From Anaerocolumna jejuensis DSM 15929 (GTDB lineage: Bacteria; Bacillota; Clostridia; Lachnospirales; Lachnospiraceae), in contig NZ_FRAC01000031.1 of NCBI RefSeq assembly GCF_900142215.1, forward strand, positions 18,535 through 82,534: a stretch of 64,000 nt of DNA, written 5' to 3'. The notes under the pieces are model-generated. The model saw only the letters and a list, made by a program, of their open reading frames with translations. It had not been told where the DNA came from and searched no databases. A program made the translations under genes and the position numbers. This document shows, in pieces, positions 26,077 through 34,921 of the stretch; the stretch's first letter is position 1, and every line of letters starts with the position of its first letter.

Positions 26077-26116
26077 TCCCATTCCTTCCGATTTGCCGTA
26101 GCTGGAAGGAATGGGA
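26077..26116. repeat. Perfect 13-bp hairpin in the origin region
   Basis: TCCCATTCCTTCC, 14-nt loop, GGAAGGAATGGGA. It sits in a gene-free stretch between rep and the RHH gene and may be part of a plasmid-type origin. Confidence 0.55.
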
Positions 26117-26284
26117 AGAGCGCACGTATGGCGGATTTTTTGGAATTCGAAATTTTTTTGTTCCCTTTGTTCCTTATATATTTTTGTCTGTAACACCTTT
26201 AAAGCCTTGTTATTACTGTATTTGTAGCTTGTTCCATATTTGTAATAATAATTTTCTAAAAGGTACTTAATAATAAACTTTCTT

Positions 26285-26400
26285 AAGAAAAACGGAACAA
26301 TGGTACATTGTCGAGAAAAAGACCGTAAATACAATGTTTTTCTGTTCCGTTTTTTCAAATTTTTGTTCCGCTTTTTTTGTAAAAAACGGAACAAAAAAAG
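26285..26400. repeat. Cluster of inverted CGGAAC/GTTCCG motifs
   Basis: Four copies of AAAACGGAAC or its complement within 115 bp, the last two forming GTTCCG-x-TTTTTT / AAAAAA-CGGAAC. The overlapping 137-codon minus frame is low-complexity and is not accepted as a gene. Confidence 0.5.
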
Positions 26401-26451
26401 AGACATTCTGTTTTGACTAGAATATCTCTTTACAACGTTTTTGATTTCTTT

Positions 26452-26619
26452 TTATTTTTCCATATCTTTTAAAACATAATCACAAGCCTGTATTACGAAC
26501 GAAGAAAAAGAAGTATCTTTGTCTTGGATAGCCTTGTTTATACGTTCTATTAAAGGGATTGGAAAACGTATAGTCTTGTTTTCGGTCTCTTTTCTGTTTG
26601 GTTTTAATTGAAAGCCCAC
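26452..26619 (-). CDS. CopG/Arc-type ribbon-helix-helix protein (55 aa)
   Basis: Starts at GTG 26619 behind a consensus AAAGGAGG. TENKTIRFPIPLIERINKAI followed by QDKDTSFSSFVIQACDYVL is an RHH DNA-binding fold. A small RHH gene beside rep in a rolling-circle replicon is usually a copy-number repressor, which is the inferred role here. The longer upstream frame crosses the promoter region of the divergent lipoprotein gene. Confidence 0.65.
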   Translation of the reverse strand: MGFQLKPNRKETENKTIRFPIPLIERINKAIQDKDTSFSSFVIQACDYVLKDMEK

Positions 26620-26785
26620 TGCACTACCTCCTTTAGTTAAAATGGTAATGCATAATGACCAATAATGAAGCATTGCATTTTGTATTGCATATTTCATTGC
26701 ACCGTAAAAAAATTTGTGGTAAAATGTGCAATGGTATATTATAATTTTAATCGAAATGCAAATGAAAAGAGAGGATAACAAGATT

Positions 26786-27493
26786 ATGAAAAAGAAGTTA
26801 ATGGTATTATTAATGGCAACAACGATGGCTATAGGCATATTGGGTGGTTGTGGGAAAGATAGTAAAACAACAAGCACAACAGGCAATTCAAATTTAAAGC
26901 AAATCACAGTCTCAGAAATGCTTGCAGACCAGATGAAAGAAAATGACGGAAAGGTTTATATGTTCACGGACACAATATCATCTTCATTTACCGTTGAAGG
27001 TCTGTTGGCAGAAGGTAGCTTAAAGCCGCATCTTTTTTGGATATATGATGGTTCTATTTTAAAATCAATGGTGAGTAGTGCACTCCCTGATACTTTTGCT
27101 GAAACATTATCAAATATAGCGACATTAAGAGAGAGCGAATCATACAACGTGGGATTATATGTTCTTACGAGAGATAGTCTTGACGGTAAATTTTACGAAG
27201 AGAATTTGCAAATCACTGATAAAGAGAACGGTATGACAAGAACTGGTCAGGCTCTAAAATTTTATTGTGAAAACGGTTATTCCTATCATATAACCATAGA
27301 TGGCGAATCATATCTTGTGTTAGAGCAACGAGAAAAGACTTACACAGGCAATCGTAATTATATGATAATAAAGGATACTGACTATTCAAAAGACAAGAGT
27401 ATTATGTTTGACACAGAAGTTAATTCAAACAAATCTTTCACAGATGATAACGGAGATGTAAAAGTGGTTGGTGCACCGGTTGTAATTGAATAG
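26786..27493 (+). CDS. Lipoprotein of unknown function
   Basis: 235 residues from ATG 26786 with AGAGGA upstream. The signal peptide ends in lipobox ILGGC. The mature part begins with a Thr/Ser linker, then a globular beta-rich domain (NDGKVYMFTDTISSSFTVEG). No family is recognised. It is on the plus strand, divergent from the RHH gene, and is the last gene before rlmD, so it is probably element cargo. Confidence 0.6.
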   Translation: MKKKLMVLLMATTMAIGILGGCGKDSKTTSTTGNSNLKQITVSEMLADQMKENDGKVYMFTDTISSSFTVEGLLAEGSLKPHLFWIYDGSILKSMVSSALPDTFAETLSNIATLRESESYNVGLYVLTRDSLDGKFYEENLQITDKENGMTRTGQALKFYCENGYSYHITIDGESYLVLEQREKTYTGNRNYMIIKDTDYSKDKSIMFDTEVNSNKSFTDDNGDVKVVGAPVVIE

Positions 27494-27547
27494 TGCAATC
27501 CAGATTATTCAATCTACATATACCCACTAGTCTACAGACAGAGCAAT

Positions 27548-27577
27548 AAAACCCCCGGCTATTCGCCGAGGGGTTTT
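27548..27577. terminator. Bidirectional terminator between lipoprotein gene and rlmD
   Basis: AAAACCCCCGGC-TATTC-GCCG-AGGGGTTTT, a strong GC stem with A- and T-tracts; it serves both convergent genes. Confidence 0.8.
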
Positions 27578-27596
27578 AATTTACACAAATTATCTT

Positions 27597-29654
27597 TTAC
27601 AAAATCATTTTGTAATATCTTAGTGCATTTTCTATAGCTTCTTCTTTTTCTAATGGCACTTGCGGAATTTTAGATTTTCCTTCCCCAACATTAAAATTGG
27701 CTCGTTCTGTAATACCGTGTTTTCTCTTTACCTGTGCTATATAGAGTTGCGATACTTTAAGTCCTGTATTCTCTAAGACATATTCCTTGATTTCTGCATA
27801 GGTTGCCTTACTTTCTGCCTGTGTTAAATCCATTTCATCAAGCCTAATTTCAACCTCAATCTTATCACTTGACTTTAGTTTGGACAACAAGACAACCGTC
27901 TCAACATGATTTGTCCAAGGAAACATGTCCACTGGTACAGCCTTTTCAGCCTTATACCCTTTCTTTACCAAGTATTCTATATCTCTTTGTAAGGTCACCG
28001 GATTACAGGATATATAAACCACTTTGGCAGGCTTTAGAATAGCTAGCGAATTCAGGAATTTTTCATCACTTCCGGCTCTTGGGGGATCCATGAAAACAAC
28101 ATCAACAGTCTCATTTTGCTCAGCCAGCTGCGCCATGAATTCACCTGCATCTTTTAAATAAAACTGGATATTGGAGGTTTCATTTCGTTTTGCATTTACC
28201 CTTGCATCTGCAACGGCATCCTTATTTAACTCCACTCCAATTAATTTTGATGCTTTATCCGAGGCTATCAGACCTATCGTTCCAATACCGCAATAAGCGT
28301 CCAGTATTGTTTCTTTGCCCTTTAGCTCTGCCATGTCAATTGCAAGGCGGTAGAGTTTTTCTGTCTGGGTGGGATTTACCTGGTAAAAGGATTTAGGGGA
28401 TATACGGAATACCTTCTCACAGAGAGTATCTTCTATAAATCCTTTTCCGTAAATTATGTGTTCCTTTTCTCCTAAAATCATGCTGGTGTTCTTATCATTA
28501 ACATTTACTATAATCGTAGATATTTCCGGGTGGAGCTGTCTGATGGCTTTTACAAAGTTGTTTTTTGAAGGAAAGATTGGGGAACCAATTACTAATACTA
28601 CCATGATTTCCTTGCTATGATACCCTGTGCGGATTAGAACATGGCGCAGCAATCCATAACCGGTATCTTCATCATAGGTTTTGATTTTAAAAGATTTCAA
28701 CAGGCCACGAATAGAGGCAATAATCTCGTCCGCTTTCTGATTATGAATCAGGCAGCTTTCGATTGGTACAACCCTATGGGTTCCCTCCTCATATACGCCT
28801 GATATAGCATTTCCTCTTTGGTCCCTGTCAAATACAACATGAACTTTGTTACGGTAATGGGCCGGGTCTTCCATTCCAACTATGGGCTTCACGGGACAAT
28901 ATCCGCTTAATAGTTCCGTTACCAGTTTTTGCTTTTCTATTAAATGCTCTTTGTAGCTTTTCTCATAAATTTTACAGCTGCCGCAATCTCTTCTGTAAGG
29001 ACAGGTCCCTTCCGCATATTTCTTTCCTTTATTATCTGATGCCACAGACTTTCTCTTAGTATTTTTATCTGTGTATTTACCAGAATTTTTTCCACCCTTA
29101 TCTTTCACGTTATATTCCAGGTTATATTCTGTTTTATGATCAGTCCAATATTCCTTGCTTTCTTTTCTGCTTACTTTTCCATTTTCTTTGATTTTAATTG
29201 AATTGAATTTTTTTTCACTACTATTTTCAGTTCCTTCATTTTTAATTTTTCTATTGTTTCTGGCTTTTACTTCATTTTGATTTTGTCTCTCACTTATATC
29301 CATCCTACTGTTTTGAATTTGTCTTTCACTTACATCTTTGCTTCTATTTTCGTTTTTCCTTGCATTTACATCCTTATTTCTATTTTCGTTTTTTCTTACA
29401 TTTACATCTTTGCTTCTATTTTCGTTTTTCCTCGCCTCTTCATCCTTACTTCTATTTTCGTTTTTCCTTGCATTTACATCTTTACTTCCATACTTCCCTT
29501 TAACTTCAGCACTTTTGCTCTTTCCTGCATATTTCATATTTTCATTATCCAATCTCTGTAGTTTTATATCCATTTTTTTATCACTTTTCTTAGCAGCTTT
29601 TTCATGAACCCTTCTATCATTTCTTGCGGATTCTATTTCATTTTTTTGTATCAT
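27597..29654 (-). CDS. rlmD: 23S rRNA (uracil-C5)-methyltransferase RlmD/RumA family
   Basis: 685 residues, far longer than the usual 450. About 215 N-terminal residues are Lys/Asn/Arg-rich and repetitive. Then come the Fe-S cysteines (CPYRRDCGSC), HYRNKVHVVF, the SAM loop DAYCGIGTIGL, VFMDPPRAG and the catalytic Cys in YISCNPVTLQRD. The catalytic core ends in NHVETVVLLSK (27894-27911), and a further 95-residue module (ESKATYAEIKEYVLENTGLK then VSQLYIAQVKRKHG) follows. It methylates a uracil in 23S rRNA. Its 3' end is the proposed attachment site for the elements to the left. Confidence 0.85.
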   Translation of the reverse strand: MIQKNEIESARNDRRVHEKAAKKSDKKMDIKLQRLDNENMKYAGKSKSAEVKGKYGSKDVNARKNENRSKDEEARKNENRSKDVNVRKNENRNKDVNARKNENRSKDVSERQIQNSRMDISERQNQNEVKARNNRKIKNEGTENSSEKKFNSIKIKENGKVSRKESKEYWTDHKTEYNLEYNVKDKGGKNSGKYTDKNTKRKSVASDNKGKKYAEGTCPYRRDCGSCKIYEKSYKEHLIEKQKLVTELLSGYCPVKPIVGMEDPAHYRNKVHVVFDRDQRGNAISGVYEEGTHRVVPIESCLIHNQKADEIIASIRGLLKSFKIKTYDEDTGYGLLRHVLIRTGYHSKEIMVVLVIGSPIFPSKNNFVKAIRQLHPEISTIIVNVNDKNTSMILGEKEHIIYGKGFIEDTLCEKVFRISPKSFYQVNPTQTEKLYRLAIDMAELKGKETILDAYCGIGTIGLIASDKASKLIGVELNKDAVADARVNAKRNETSNIQFYLKDAGEFMAQLAEQNETVDVVFMDPPRAGSDEKFLNSLAILKPAKVVYISCNPVTLQRDIEYLVKKGYKAEKAVPVDMFPWTNHVETVVLLSKLKSSDKIEVEIRLDEMDLTQAESKATYAEIKEYVLENTGLKVSQLYIAQVKRKHGITERANFNVGEGKSKIPQVPLEKEEAIENALRYYKMIL
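29271..29486 (-). repeat. 36-bp tandem repeat in the rlmD N-terminal extension
   Basis: Six units of 12 residues, consensus SKDVNARKNENR (residues 57-128), the last two diverged (SKDVSERQIQNS, RMDISERQNQNE). The in-frame expansion gives a highly basic disordered arm. Confidence 0.85.
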
Positions 29655-29775
29655 ATATCTTTCCTTCCATTTCCGGTTATCTGTTAATTGATCATTTCCT
29701 CATCCTAATCAGGATTAGGCTTTGATTAAAATATATACTGCATTACTTTGATAGCAGACTAAGTCTCTTATTAGG

Positions 29776-30693
29776 CTATATTCCCTGATAATCAAATGCA
29801 GGAATGAAGCTTTCCGATGCTGTTTCACCTTCCTGAATAAATCCATTTTCGACACCTAAGTCTAATGCGTAATCCACCAAAGCTTCATATTCTTTCTTTG
29901 TTACTCTCCGATTTATTTCCGGATATTCCTTTACCTGTTCAAGGGGTGTATATTGATTCATTATGCTGATATAGATGGTGTCTCTATAGGTATTATATAA
30001 GTATTTTATAACCTTTTTGGAATCGGACAATCCACCGGGCAGCAGTAAATGCCTTACAATTACACCCTTTTTCATAATATTCTCTTCCAATACTGCTTCT
30101 CCGGTCTGACGGACCATTTCTTTTAAGCTCTGGGAAGCAATTTCAAAGTAATCTCTACATCCGGAATAGCGGTATGACAGTTCCTGATCAAAATATTTAA
30201 AATCCGGCAGGTAAATATCCACACTTCCTTCCAGCAGCTTAAGAATTTCCACACTTTCATATCCGCTGCTGTTATAGACAACCGGAATACAAAGTCCCTT
30301 CGCCTTTCCCTTTTCAATAGCCTTTACAATAGAAGGTACATAATGACTGGGGGTGACCAGGTTGATATTGAGAGCTTTTTGCTCCTGCATCTCCAGAAAA
30401 ATATCTGCCAGTCGGTCTATCGATATTACCTTTCCTGCCTGATTTCTGGATATATCGTAGTTCTGACAGTACACACAGCCTAAGGAGCAGCCGGAAAAGA
30501 AAACTGTTCCGGAACCTCTTGTACCGGATATGCAAGGCTCTTCCCAATAATGGAGTGCCGCCCTTGCGGCCGTTATCCCTGCTCCGGCCCTGCAATACCC
30601 CGTTTTTCCCTCTGACCGGTTGGCATGACAGTTTCTTGGGCATAGTGTACAATCTCTATAATATTCAGCTTCATTGATTGGATTTATGTTCAT
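29776..30693 (-). CDS. PflX-like radical SAM protein
   Basis: 305 residues. CTLCPRNCHANR at the N-terminus, the radical SAM triad in FFSGCSLGCVYCQNYDIS, and PDFKYFDQ and LLLPGGLSDSKK downstream match the PflX/putative pyruvate formate-lyase-activating group. These bind a 4Fe-4S cluster and SAM to generate a 5'-deoxyadenosyl radical. No pyruvate formate-lyase or other glycyl-radical enzyme is adjacent, so the target is unknown. Confidence 0.85.
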   Translation of the reverse strand: MNINPINEAEYYRDCTLCPRNCHANRSEGKTGYCRAGAGITAARAALHYWEEPCISGTRGSGTVFFSGCSLGCVYCQNYDISRNQAGKVISIDRLADIFLEMQEQKALNINLVTPSHYVPSIVKAIEKGKAKGLCIPVVYNSSGYESVEILKLLEGSVDIYLPDFKYFDQELSYRYSGCRDYFEIASQSLKEMVRQTGEAVLEENIMKKGVIVRHLLLPGGLSDSKKVIKYLYNTYRDTIYISIMNQYTPLEQVKEYPEINRRVTKKEYEALVDYALDLGVENGFIQEGETASESFIPAFDYQGI

Positions 30694-30884
30694 TTTTTAC
30701 TCTTCTCTTATTCCTAGCATATACAGCTTATTTTACCTTATACCAGGTGTAAATACAATTATAAAACATATTTACATTTCAAGCCAACAAAAACATATTT
30801 GCATTACAAGCTAACAACATATTAATTTTAAGCAAACAACATATTAATTCCTACTCAGCAAAATATGACCACACTCCGTTTTCG

Positions 30885-31050
30885 GCAAGGTCGTGGCACA
30901 GCAAAAATCCAGCCAGTCAAAAGCTTAAGAGTAGAGATTTTGCACCAGCAAAATTCTACTCGGCTTGACTGACTGGATAGGTGCAGCGGCCCGAAACCCA
31001 GGCAATTATACAAGGGCAGCAAAGTCGTCTAATTACCCTTGCCGGATTAT
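30885..31050. other. Structured intergenic DNA upstream of the radical SAM gene
   Basis: An imperfect hairpin of about 30-bp arms (CCAGCCAGTCAA ... TTGACTGACTGG, 30912-30975) sits inside an outer pair CGGCAAGG/CCTTGCCGG. A second stem CAAGGG/CCCTTG follows. No known riboswitch core was recognised. Confidence 0.45.
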
Positions 31051-31071
31051 TCTTTTTTGCAATAAATAAAA

Positions 31072-31235
31072 CTAGTACATCGTTTTCAAATTGACCAGAC
31101 CGGTTACTTTTTTAAACCTCCGGATACAACCTCCAAAAGCCTCGGCATAGCTCCAACTACGCCTGTGTTTTGAATGTTACCTCTGAACGTTTATCCTGCG
31201 TACTCAGTCCAATTATTTACAAAACGATGTACTAG
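31072..31235. repeat. 15-bp inverted repeat enclosing 134 bp
   Basis: CTAGTACATCGTTTT (31072-31086) and AAAACGATGTACTAG (31221-31235) match perfectly. No open frame lies between. It resembles a miniature mobile element; no target duplication was identified. Confidence 0.5.
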
Positions 31236-31287
31236 CAGCTTCACATTGGAAAACTGGGCTGAACAAAGAAAATGCTTCTTATCTCCC

Positions 31288-32082
31288 CTAACTCTTTTCT
31301 GCAATTAACGTAAATGATAGCGGAAATCCCTTTCCATTGTAAACTTCAGTCAAACCTATATCATAATCATTTTCATTCAGATGAATTGTCTTCATTCTGT
31401 TTTCTGACAAGGAATTAATAATGTCAGCCATAGTATGCGAATAGCTTGTAAATGTCTTTGAATTATATTCTTTTGACATATATCCCATTCCATTATTTTC
31501 AATCCAGGGCTCTTTTCTGAAATATGAATACGTCAATTTATTTAACTTATCTCCATCAAAGCAATCCTCCCCGGGCAATGGCAGCATGTTCATCAGAGGA
31601 TGAAAGTCATTCAGCAGTAACCGGCCGTTCGGTTTCAGGCATTTCCCCACAACATCAAATAGCTCTGATAAATCCTCAAACCATGTGATTGCGCCAATTG
31701 TAAAAATAACAAAGTCAAATGAATTATAGTAGCTTGAAGAGATATCAAGAATATTGCAAGACTCAAACTTGCAGTTTTTAATATCTGCCTTTTTAGCAGT
31801 TTCAATGGCCTGTGCAATAATGTTTTCAGCGATATCAAATCCTACGCCATTTTCGGCTCCCAGTTGCATTAAGGACAGTAGCTCACGTCCATTGTTACAG
31901 CAAAACTGTGCCACACATTTACCTGTAAAATCAGTATCCAATAATATTTTCCTGACATCTGGGTTAAAAAAAGGCAGCCGTTCATTTTTCAGTTGTACGT
32001 AATTTTCGTCACCCCAATTGGGATGCCTGTGCTCAAACGCCTCTTCCCAAGCTGCCTTATTACCATCAAAATAGTTCGCCAT
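31288..32082 (-). CDS. Class I SAM-dependent methyltransferase
   Basis: 264 residues. Motif I is atypical (CVAQFCCNNGRELLSLMQLG then AENGVGFDIAENIIAQA), followed by FDFVIFTIGAITWFEDL and GRLLLNDFHPL. It belongs to the UbiE/Methyltransf_11-like group of small-molecule methyltransferases. The substrate is unknown. It stands alone between inverted repeats and the CoA-disulfide reductase gene. Confidence 0.8.
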   Translation of the reverse strand: MANYFDGNKAAWEEAFEHRHPNWGDENYVQLKNERLPFFNPDVRKILLDTDFTGKCVAQFCCNNGRELLSLMQLGAENGVGFDIAENIIAQAIETAKKADIKNCKFESCNILDISSSYYNSFDFVIFTIGAITWFEDLSELFDVVGKCLKPNGRLLLNDFHPLMNMLPLPGEDCFDGDKLNKLTYSYFRKEPWIENNGMGYMSKEYNSKTFTSYSHTMADIINSLSENRMKTIHLNENDYDIGLTEVYNGKGFPLSFTLIAEKS

Positions 32083-32240
32083 TTCAACCCCCTCCTTTCA
32101 TCAATATTTTATTATATCGCATAAGTGCTATAAACGAAAGCTATTCTATCATTGTATCTTTCCTCAATACCATATTCTCTATATTCCTTTTCTACTTGCT
32201 CTCTGTTTGATTTTACTTTTATTTATAGTCAACCAGCCCT

Positions 32241-34790
32241 TTAAATAAACAGATTTACATTAGATTCCTCAGCTTCTCCCAGGTAGTAGCCAACACCGCC
32301 TATTTTCACTCCGTCTATAAGCTCTTCCTTCCGAAGGCCCATAACATCCATTGACATCTGGCAGGCTACGATTTCCACACCGTTTCCGATAGCAGTACTG
32401 ATAAGGCTTTCCAGGGATTCCACGTTTTTATCCTTCATGACCTTGCGAATCATTTTAGCTCCCATTCCCATCATATTCATGTTGGAGAGCTTTAGCTTCC
32501 TGCTTCCTCTGGGCATCATCTTTCCGAACATCTTATCCATAAAGCCTTTTCTTAATTTCACTTTTTCAGGTTTTCTAAGGATATTAAGGCCCCAGAAGGT
32601 AAAGAACATGGTTACTTTTCTTCCCATGGAGGCAGCGCCGTTTGCTATGATAAAGGAAGCTATCGCCTTATCCAGTTCACCGCTGAATACGACCATTGTC
32701 TTGTTCTTTCTCTCGGTATCAACAGGTACTGACTTTACTGCATTATCTGCTGCTCCCTTCTTTATAACAGCGGTAATACCTCCCTTTTCCCTCTGACGTG
32801 ACAGCAGCTGGTTACCTGTATTTTTACACCAGGCATTCACATCTTCATAAAACCCAGGATCAGAGGCATGGGCTTCCAATACTTCTCCACCCTTTAACTG
32901 GTCCACTGCTTCTTTTACCCGGAGCAAGGGACCGGGGCAGCAAATTCCGGTACAATCCAGTTTCTTATCAATTGTTATCTCCATACCTTTCCCATCCCCT
33001 TCTGTTGCTTTTATATTATTATCTTTTTCAATGGATACACTTTCCTGGATATTGACAGCTGTTTGATTCCTTATAGGAGTTATGGTTTGGGATTCGGAAA
33101 TGCCAGCGGCTCTTACTTCTGCTCGTTCATTGACCTGCTCCGCTTCCTTCTGATACAGGTAATCCTTGGCACTTAAGTAACCGCCGGTAACATTTAAGGC
33201 CTGATAACCGTTTTGCGTAAGTATCCTGTCGGCTATATATCCTCTTAAGCCTACCTGACAATACACAACAATCCTTTTATCCTTATTAAGTTCTCCCAGG
33301 CGGTTTCTTAGTTCATTTAAGGGAAGATTAATTGAACCCTCCATATGTCCAAGCTCGTATTCCTCTGTATTTCTTACATCCAGAAGTACAAAATCCTCCT
33401 CATCCTCCAATACCTCATCCCAGGTAGTCATGTGGCTGAAGCCTTTTCTTACATTTTCCGCTGCGTATCCTGCCATATTTACCGGGTCCTTTGCAGAAGA
33501 AAAAGGAGGCGCATAGGATAAATCCAGCTTTGTCAAATCCTCTGTGGTTCCCTTAAGGCTCATCACCGCAGAAATTACGTCAATGCGCTTATCAACCCCT
33601 TCGTAGCCCGTGGCCTGTGCTCCAAGAATCCTGCCCTCCCTATCAAACAGCAGCTTCAAAGAAATGTTAAAGGCTCCTGGATAATAGGAAGCATGGGACA
33701 TAGGGTACAAATGCACCGTCTTATACTCAATTCCTGCTGCCTTCAGTGTTCTTTCATTGGCTCCGGTCCTTGCCGCCGTCAGGTCGAACACTTTAATGAT
33801 GGAGGTCCCTAAAAAGCCATCAAAGGTTGACTGAAGTCCTGCAATATTATCTGCAGTAATTCTTCCCTGCTTATTTGCCGGACCTGCTAAAGCCACGGCA
33901 GTCTTTCTTTCAGTTACAAAGTCAATTCCCTCTATGGCATCTCCCACTGCGTAAATACCCTCTATGTTGGTTTGAAGCCTTTCATTCACCTTGATATGAC
34001 CTCTTTCACCCAGTTCAATTCCGCTGGTGCGTAGAAATTCCGTATCCGATCTTACTCCCATGGCAAGGATAACCAGCTCTGCTTCCAATACTTTACCGCT
34101 TTTAAGGTGTACCTTTACACCTCTGTCCGTATCTGAAAATCCCGTAATACCATCATTTAAGTACAGGTTAATACCGTTTTGAGACAACTCACGCTCTGCC
34201 GATATAACCATATCCTCATCAAAAGGAGCCAGAATATGCGGCGCGGCCTCTACAAGGCATGTCTCAATCCCCTTTTCCTTCAGATTCTCCGCCATTTCCA
34301 CACCGACAAAGCCACCGCCGATTACAATAGCGCTGTGGGGGTTCTTCTCCTCTACAAAGGCTTTTATTTTATCCGTATCGGGAACATTTCTCAGGGTATG
34401 GATACGGCTGTTGTCAATTCCAGGAATATTCGGCCTTAATGCCTTTGCTCCCGGTGAAAGGATTAGATTGTCAAAGCTTTCTTCGTATACTCCTCTGTCC
34501 TTGCTTTGTACGGTAACACATTTTTTTACCGTATCTACAGAGATAACTTCACTGTTTATCCTGACATCAATACGGAATCTCTCCTTCATTGCCTGAGGTG
34601 TCTGTACCAGCAGTTTTTCCCTTTCTTGTATAGTATCTCCTATATAGTAAGGAAGACCGCAGTTGGCATAGGAGATGTAGCCATCTCTTTCAAACATGAT
34701 AATTTCAATACTTTCATCCAGTCTTCTTAAACGTGCTGCTGCAGAGGCTCCTCCTGCAACGCCGCCTACTATCAATACTTTCTTAGCCAT
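32241..34790 (-). CDS. CoA-disulfide reductase/rhodanese/TusA/DsrE fusion
   Basis: 849 residues. FAD-NAD(P) reductase with the CoADR active Cys in SYANCGLPYYIGD (1-450), rhodanese with the active Cys in IVVYCQVGLRGYIADR (about 455-550), a linker, TusA-like DCTGICCPGPLLRVKEAVDQ (about 600-680) and DsrE-like TMVVFSGELDKAIASFIIAN (about 690-849). All modules handle persulfide or sulfane sulfur, so one polypeptide can reduce CoA- or protein-persulfides and pass the sulfur on. It lies in the cytoplasm. The ArsR gene upstream is the likely regulator. Confidence 0.9.
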   Translation of the reverse strand: MAKKVLIVGGVAGGASAAARLRRLDESIEIIMFERDGYISYANCGLPYYIGDTIQEREKLLVQTPQAMKERFRIDVRINSEVISVDTVKKCVTVQSKDRGVYEESFDNLILSPGAKALRPNIPGIDNSRIHTLRNVPDTDKIKAFVEEKNPHSAIVIGGGFVGVEMAENLKEKGIETCLVEAAPHILAPFDEDMVISAERELSQNGINLYLNDGITGFSDTDRGVKVHLKSGKVLEAELVILAMGVRSDTEFLRTSGIELGERGHIKVNERLQTNIEGIYAVGDAIEGIDFVTERKTAVALAGPANKQGRITADNIAGLQSTFDGFLGTSIIKVFDLTAARTGANERTLKAAGIEYKTVHLYPMSHASYYPGAFNISLKLLFDREGRILGAQATGYEGVDKRIDVISAVMSLKGTTEDLTKLDLSYAPPFSSAKDPVNMAGYAAENVRKGFSHMTTWDEVLEDEEDFVLLDVRNTEEYELGHMEGSINLPLNELRNRLGELNKDKRIVVYCQVGLRGYIADRILTQNGYQALNVTGGYLSAKDYLYQKEAEQVNERAEVRAAGISESQTITPIRNQTAVNIQESVSIEKDNNIKATEGDGKGMEITIDKKLDCTGICCPGPLLRVKEAVDQLKGGEVLEAHASDPGFYEDVNAWCKNTGNQLLSRQREKGGITAVIKKGAADNAVKSVPVDTERKNKTMVVFSGELDKAIASFIIANGAASMGRKVTMFFTFWGLNILRKPEKVKLRKGFMDKMFGKMMPRGSRKLKLSNMNMMGMGAKMIRKVMKDKNVESLESLISTAIGNGVEIVACQMSMDVMGLRKEELIDGVKIGGVGYYLGEAEESNVNLFI

Positions 34791-34921
34791 TGTTATTTCC
34801 CCGCCTAAGGGCTTATCCCCTTAAGTGCTGCCATATTATATCCGCTCAGAAGAATCCTTATGGCATCCTTTCTTCTTAAATTTCCTTCTGAACTTACTCC
34901 TTCAATAAACATACCATTGAC

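Noticed and set aside
25993..26406. 137-codon minus-strand ORF between rep and the RHH gene
   Set aside because: It is low-complexity, spans hairpins and inverted CGGAAC repeats, has no RBS and no protein-like pattern; origin DNA is a better explanation.
29277..29607. Plus-strand ORFs of about 90 codons opposite the rlmD N-terminus
   Set aside because: They are antisense shadows of the Lys/Asn repeat arm.
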